From positions 25,052-89,051 of the forward strand of contig JAFVAL010000005.1 of assembly GCA_017480565.1 (NCBI GenBank): a stretch of 64,000 bases of DNA, in the 5' to 3' direction. Made by a program: the position numbers and the translations under genes. Each line of letters starts with the position of its first letter. Within the stretch, counting starts at the first letter, position 1. The notes below the pieces were generated by a model. It searched no databases and was not told where the DNA came from. It saw only the letters and a list, made by a program, of their open reading frames with translations. The DNA is from Lachnospiraceae bacterium (GTDB lineage Bacteria > Bacillota > Clostridia > Lachnospirales > Lachnospiraceae). Positions 60,162 to 64,000 of this stretch are shown here, one piece after another.

Positions 60162-61175
60162 ATGAGATTTGCAACCATTGGAACCAATTTTATTACGGAT
60201 CGTCTGATTTTAAATGGACGCAAGGTGGCGGGCTTTGAGCTCGCCGCTGTCTATTCGCGCACCGAGGAGCGGGCGAGGGAATATGCCGCGAAACAAGGGG
60301 TTAGAAAGATCTATATTTCTTTAGATGATTTGGCAAATGATCCTGATATCGATGCAGTCTACATCGGTAGTCCAACCTATTGCCATGCCGGCCAGGCGAT
60401 CCAGATGTTAAACGCCGGAAAGCATGTGCTTTGCGAGAAGCCGATCTGCTCGAATCTCCAGGAACTGACGCAGATGTACGAAGCGGCAGAGCGTAATCAT
60501 GTGGTTCTTTTAGAGGCGATGCGGCCGTGGTATTGCCCGGGATTTCGGTATGTCGAAGAACTCCTTCCCAAGATCGGACCGATCCATCACGCGACCTTTT
60601 TCATGTGCCAGTATTCGAGCCGCTACAACAAGTTCAAAGCGGGGATCGTGGAAAATGCCTTCATCCGGGAGCTCTCAAACGGTGGACTGATGGATGTCGG
60701 CTGCTATGCGGTGGCAGCACTAGCGAAGCTTTTCGGCGAGCCTAAGGAAGTGAAGTCTCTCCTTCGCATCATCCCAGGGAGCATTGATTCCCACGGCGCG
60801 ATGCTCGCAGGATACGACGATATGATCGGCGAAGTGGTCTATTCCAAGGTCTCTGGTGACCATATTGCAAATGTGATCCAGGGCGAATATGCGACCGTAT
60901 CCATTTCTCCGATCGGCTCGTTTGATCATGTGGAAGTCTTCTGGCGAGATCTTGATAAGGTGTGGTTCTCTGGTCAGATCAGCGGGCAGAAGGAAATTTT
61001 GGACTTCCCAACCGTTGATTATGCGATGAACTACGAAGTGGAAGAGTTCCTTGCGATATGTGCGGGAGAGAAGTCTGTCGAGGAATACAAGGCGGGTTCC
61101 TTTGCCGCCATGAAGATGATGGATGAGATCCGCAGGCAGGGCGGCTACAGCTTCCCCGCGGATGACTGGGACTAA
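60162..61175 (+). CDS. Gfo/Idh/MocA-family oxidoreductase
   Basis: 337 aa. NAD(P)-dependent sugar oxidoreductase with Rossmann N-domain (MRFATIGTNFITDRL; glycine motif weakened to GTNFIT), VYIGSPTYCHAGQAIQML, and HVLCEKPICSN carrying the conserved Lys of the EKP motif. The C-terminal domain has LSNGGLMDVGCYAVAALAKLFG. It lies 3 bp after the barstar-like gene, so it is in the same transcript. Substrate unknown. Confidence 0.9.
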   Translation: MRFATIGTNFITDRLILNGRKVAGFELAAVYSRTEERAREYAAKQGVRKIYISLDDLANDPDIDAVYIGSPTYCHAGQAIQMLNAGKHVLCEKPICSNLQELTQMYEAAERNHVVLLEAMRPWYCPGFRYVEELLPKIGPIHHATFFMCQYSSRYNKFKAGIVENAFIRELSNGGLMDVGCYAVAALAKLFGEPKEVKSLLRIIPGSIDSHGAMLAGYDDMIGEVVYSKVSGDHIANVIQGEYATVSISPIGSFDHVEVFWRDLDKVWFSGQISGQKEILDFPTVDYAMNYEVEEFLAICAGEKSVEEYKAGSFAAMKMMDEIRRQGGYSFPADDWD

Positions 61176-61226
61176 GTGCAGGCCTAGTGCGATTTGTAAA
61201 TGAAAGAAGACAGGGGTTAAGATCGT

Positions 61227-62588
61227 ATGGCGAAAGCAGGTACGAAAGAAATATTTGAGGAGATGCCGGTGGCAAAGGCCTTGCGGGTGATGGCCGTACC
61301 GACGATTTTTAGCCAGATTATTATCTTGATTTATAATCTGGCGGACACATTTTTTATCGGTAAAACCAATAATCCGTATATGGTGGCTGGCGTGTCGCTG
61401 ATGCTGCCGATCTTTAATGTGAGCCTTGCGGTGGCAGGCTTGTCAGGTATCGGCGGAGGCACCTTGATCTCCAGACTTTTGGGAGCCGGCAAGGAAGAGG
61501 AAGCGAAGAAAGTTTCAGCCTTCTGTTTTTGGATGGGTCTCGGCATCGCCGGCCTGTTCTCGCTTGGCATGCTGTTCTTCCATGAGCCGCTCTTATACGC
61601 GCTTGGCGCAAGTGAGCAGACCTACGCATTTGCCTGGCAGTACAGCTTCTGCGTGATCGTGCTCGGCGCGATTCCGACCGTGATCTCAAACATCATGTCC
61701 AATCTTCTTCGAAGTGTCGGAATCTCGAAAGAGGCGGGATTTGGAATCGCGATGGGTGGCTGCATCAATATCGGCCTAGATCCGCTGTTCATGTTCGTGA
61801 TCATGCCCAAGGGCATGGAGATCTTAGGCGTGGGCATTGCGACCTTGCTCTCCAACTGCATCGCCTGTCTCTATTTCTTTTTCGTGATTGCAAAGAGGCA
61901 GGGGAAAGATCGAATCATTCGCCTCGGGTTTGGAAACGGCATTCCTGCGAAGGAGAGTATCAAGTCGGTCTTCTATGTCGGTGCGCCTTCTGCTGTCGGT
62001 TCCTTGCTTTTTGACCTGGATTATATCGTCATCGATAAACTCATGTCCAGCTATCACGATATCGCACTTGCCGCGATCGGTATCGTACTCAAAGCCGAGA
62101 GGCTGCCGCTCAATGTCGGTATTGGAATCTGCCAGGGCATGACACCGATCGTTGCCTACAATTACTCCGCAAAGAACTATCCTCGCATGAAGGATACGAT
62201 CCGCACGGCAAGATGGGCCGGCATCATCGTAGGTATCATCAGTATCATTCTCTATGAGATCTTTGCCGCACAGATTCTCACATTTTTCATCAACGAGCCG
62301 CAGACCGTGGAACTGGGAACTGCATTTTTAAGAGCGAGATGCCTTGCGACACCGCTCATGTTCTTAAGCTTCTTTACGCTGCACACCTTCCAGGGCTTCG
62401 GAGAAGGCGGGATCGCCTTTTTCCTCGCTGTGATGCGTTGGCTCGCATTTAACATTCCGATGCTTTTTATCATGAATGCGATCTTTGGCATGTATGGTAT
62501 CGTCTGGGCGCAGGTGACAGCAGATGTGCTGACGGTGAGTTTGTCGTTCTTTATCTTTTTCCGGTATCAGAAGAAACATTTTTCGTAA
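61227..62588 (+). CDS. MATE-family efflux transporter
   Basis: 453 aa, 12 membrane segments in two similar halves. AVPTIFSQIIILIYNLADTFFIG opens helix 1, AGLSGIGGGTLISRLLGAGKEEEAKK is the first loop, and ICQGMTPIVAYNYSAKNYPRMKDTI the matching loop of the second half. It exports cationic drugs or metabolites with sodium or protons; substrate cannot be told. AGGGG lies 10 nt before the ATG. Confidence 0.93.
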   Translation: MAKAGTKEIFEEMPVAKALRVMAVPTIFSQIIILIYNLADTFFIGKTNNPYMVAGVSLMLPIFNVSLAVAGLSGIGGGTLISRLLGAGKEEEAKKVSAFCFWMGLGIAGLFSLGMLFFHEPLLYALGASEQTYAFAWQYSFCVIVLGAIPTVISNIMSNLLRSVGISKEAGFGIAMGGCINIGLDPLFMFVIMPKGMEILGVGIATLLSNCIACLYFFFVIAKRQGKDRIIRLGFGNGIPAKESIKSVFYVGAPSAVGSLLFDLDYIVIDKLMSSYHDIALAAIGIVLKAERLPLNVGIGICQGMTPIVAYNYSAKNYPRMKDTIRTARWAGIIVGIISIILYEIFAAQILTFFINEPQTVELGTAFLRARCLATPLMFLSFFTLHTFQGFGEGGIAFFLAVMRWLAFNIPMLFIMNAIFGMYGIVWAQVTADVLTVSLSFFIFFRYQKKHFS

Positions 62589-62591
62589 GAA

Positions 62592-62617
62592 AAGAGGCCG
62601 CCAGCTGGCGGCCTCTT
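62592..62617 (-). terminator. Palindromic terminator of DUF362 gene
   Basis: A 26-nt perfect palindrome centred on AGCT (AAGAGGCCGCC mirrored), followed on the minus strand by TTTTCTTAC. It lies between the convergent MATE and DUF362 genes. Confidence 0.7.
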
Positions 62618-62625
62618 GCGTTATA

Positions 62626-63726
62626 TTATCCTCGTGAAATGTATTCTTCCAGATAAGCCAAGATCTCCGGTGTTTTCGGCGGACATCCTGCGCAGTGCGT
62701 ATCAAAGGCTCTTGTGCAGTTTCCGATTCCCGGATTCGTTCCCGATTCACCACGGTAACCCTGACCGATGCAGATCGGCGTTTTGTTAAGCCAGCCTAAA
62801 AGCCCGCGGTCGTCCAGTCTTGCGCAAGCTTGGATCAGGTTCGCGTAGCACGCGGAGCAGGCGTCTTTTTCACGGACATTCTTTGCAAGCCTTGCAACCT
62901 TGCGGGAGGAGGTCGGCTTTACTTTGGAAGTGTCCTTATTGAGCTCGATGATGTTCTCGGGTTTGAGATCGATCGAACCGACACCGATTTCATTTGCAAT
63001 GCGGATGTATGGAATGTCGGTCGGTTCGTAGCCCATCGTTTGGCAAATGTAAGTATCAACGAGCACTGGGTCGAGCCCGCAGAAGATCCGGTTCATTTGC
63101 ACGGGATTACCGCCTTCTTCAAAGTCCAGATCGCCGCAGATGCCATCGCCCAGAATAAAGTGCGCGGGGTAAATCTTGTTTAAATAAGCGATCGGCTTGT
63201 GCAGACCCATGGAGTGAAAATGGCGCTTCTCGCGGTCGGAGAGGATGCCCTTCATGTTCTTTAATGCACCCGTGACGATCGTCTGGCAGTGGCCTTTTAA
63301 GACCGGCATACTGATTAAGAAATCCAGATCGAGTGCGGTCTTTGAGATCTCCATCGTCACACCGCCGTAAGAGCGGCGCTCGTACTTATCATACTTCGTA
63401 TCAAAAAGCGAGACATTGTACTTGCGGGAGAGCTTGTCATAACCGACCACTTTGAACGCCCGTGAAGTCTGGTCACCGACCCAGGAGCCTTCGATGATCG
63501 TGATGTCCTTTTGCCCGTGTTCCTGCAGATACTGAATACAGCCTTCTAGAATCTCCGCATGCGTGGTTGCCCCGGTCTCCGGCCTTGCCGCAACAACAAG
63601 GTTCGGTTTTAAGCCAATCTTCGCCCCGGCAGGGATGCGCTCGGCAAGCTTTGCCTCTTCACAGATTTTCTTTGTCATGGCGAGGATATCCTCACCGTAA
63701 ATGACCATGATTTCGTTTCGTTCCAT
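62626..63726 (-). CDS. DUF362-domain protein with C-terminal cysteine cluster
   Basis: 366 aa. DUF362 core: IPAGAKIGLKPNLVVAARPETGATTHAEIL, the IEGSWVGDQTSRAF region, FLISMPVLKGHCQTIVTGALKNMKG, and LGDGICGDLDFEEGG. The C-terminal part has CSACYANLIQAC and THCAGCPP, cysteines spaced as for an Fe-S cluster. The start is the ATG at 63726 after GGAG; an in-frame ATG at 63789 lies upstream of the ribosome site. The reaction is unknown; relatives are annotated as Fe-S proteins. Confidence 0.85.
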   Translation of the reverse strand: MERNEIMVIYGEDILAMTKKICEEAKLAERIPAGAKIGLKPNLVVAARPETGATTHAEILEGCIQYLQEHGQKDITIIEGSWVGDQTSRAFKVVGYDKLSRKYNVSLFDTKYDKYERRSYGGVTMEISKTALDLDFLISMPVLKGHCQTIVTGALKNMKGILSDREKRHFHSMGLHKPIAYLNKIYPAHFILGDGICGDLDFEEGGNPVQMNRIFCGLDPVLVDTYICQTMGYEPTDIPYIRIANEIGVGSIDLKPENIIELNKDTSKVKPTSSRKVARLAKNVREKDACSACYANLIQACARLDDRGLLGWLNKTPICIGQGYRGESGTNPGIGNCTRAFDTHCAGCPPKTPEILAYLEEYISRG

Positions 63727-63835
63727 AGCTTTTCTCCGTAAGATATTTCTATATGCTTTTATTTTAACCTGTTTTAAAGATCGGGGCAATAGTATATCGA
63801 TCTTGTATTAATAGCTATTCTTTTTTGTAATGATA

Positions 63836-63844
63836 TGTTAAAAT
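63836..63844 (+). promoter_or_regulatory. Extended -10 promoter for the last gene
   Basis: TGTTAAAAT (TGn plus TAAAAT), 67 nt upstream of the secreted-protein start; the -35 region is not convincing. Confidence 0.4.
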
Positions 63845-63910
63845 AGTTTTGTAAACAGTTCTCTTTGCTCGTGAAGAGATTGGATCGGCTTAAAACAAAG
63901 GAGTTTTATC

Positions 63911-64000
63911 ATGAATCGTCAAGGATGGTATCGTATTATCAGCCTCTTTTTGGCTATCGTTTTGATACTTCAGCAAGTCCCTTCCAGTGCTTTTGCAGCG
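63911..64000 (+). CDS. Secreted protein, 5' end only (runs off window)
   Basis: 30 codons seen before the window ends. AAAGGAG precedes the ATG. The product opens MNRQGWYRIISLFLAIVLIL and continues QQVPSSAFAA, a Sec signal peptide with basic start, hydrophobic core and an AFA-A cleavage site. Nothing of the mature protein is visible. Such starts are common on large cell-surface proteins of Clostridia. Confidence 0.8.
   Translation, partial: MNRQGWYRIISLFLAIVLILQQVPSSAFAA

Overview
The window looks like chromosome of an anaerobic, gut- or rumen-type Clostridia, most likely Lachnospiraceae. Signs of this are strong AGGAGG-type ribosome sites, many sigma-A promoters with extended TGn -10 boxes, YesN-like AraC regulators, a GPH sugar symporter next to cytoplasmic glycosidases, a riboflavin ECF S component behind an FMN riboswitch, Hsp33, ThrH, a eukaryote-type NADP isocitrate dehydrogenase, DegV and DUF362 proteins. 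Base composition is intermediate. No rRNA, tRNA or CRISPR array was found.

Layout. 1-9000: macro-domain and VWA proteins, a large carbohydrate-binding lipoprotein, a nucleoside hydrolase, a CcdA-TlpA fusion and an ABC-F protein with a long leader. 9200-18000: an anchored carboxylesterase, a GT4 glycosyltransferase, then a sugar cluster made of a GH43 enzyme fused to an AraC regulator, a GH5 glucanase and a GPH symporter. 18000-21100: a scrambled island holding pieces of an IS4-type transposase, a large serine recombinase and an IS200-type TnpA around an intact SLC1-family transporter with an extra ATPase-like N-terminal domain. 21500-36900: housekeeping metabolism (nitroreductase, LMW phosphatase, CMD and SDR enzymes, MFS, IDH, PepT, Hsp33, 1-phosphofructokinase, GlyA, ThrH, iron alcohol dehydrogenase). 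37000-42800: an AraC regulator, an orphan sugar-binding lipoprotein, a transporter behind a yybP-ykoY (Mn2+) riboswitch, and HtpG behind a CIRCE element. 42800-49700: a candidate RNA-antitoxin (type III) toxin locus, an acyl-CoA ligase with an E2-like partner, a DxDxDG-repeat protein overlapping an FGGY kinase, and DegV. 49900-64000: topoisomerase III, small redox and metal proteins, XylB, MetY, RibU, barstar-like, Gfo/Idh/MocA, MATE, DUF362, and the start of a secreted protein.

The two most interesting items are RNA-based. First, metY is preceded by a 36-codon open frame with seven Met codons in its first 17. It contains an 11-nt sequence perfectly complementary to the 5' arm of a downstream terminator, which is the layout of classical leader-peptide attenuation for methionine. 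Second, the gene at 42837-43496 (PemK/MazF-like core plus coiled coil) is preceded by a promoter, two 31-nt tandem units whose stems covary, a terminator hairpin and then a strong ribosome site, which is the layout of type III toxin-antitoxin loci. Other points are a Mn2+ riboswitch in front of an SLC13/ArsB-like transporter, a glycosidase-transcription factor fusion, a CIRCE-controlled htpG, and a four-residue leader peptide ahead of the ABC-F gene.

All family assignments come from reading motifs in the translations. No database search or folding program was run.
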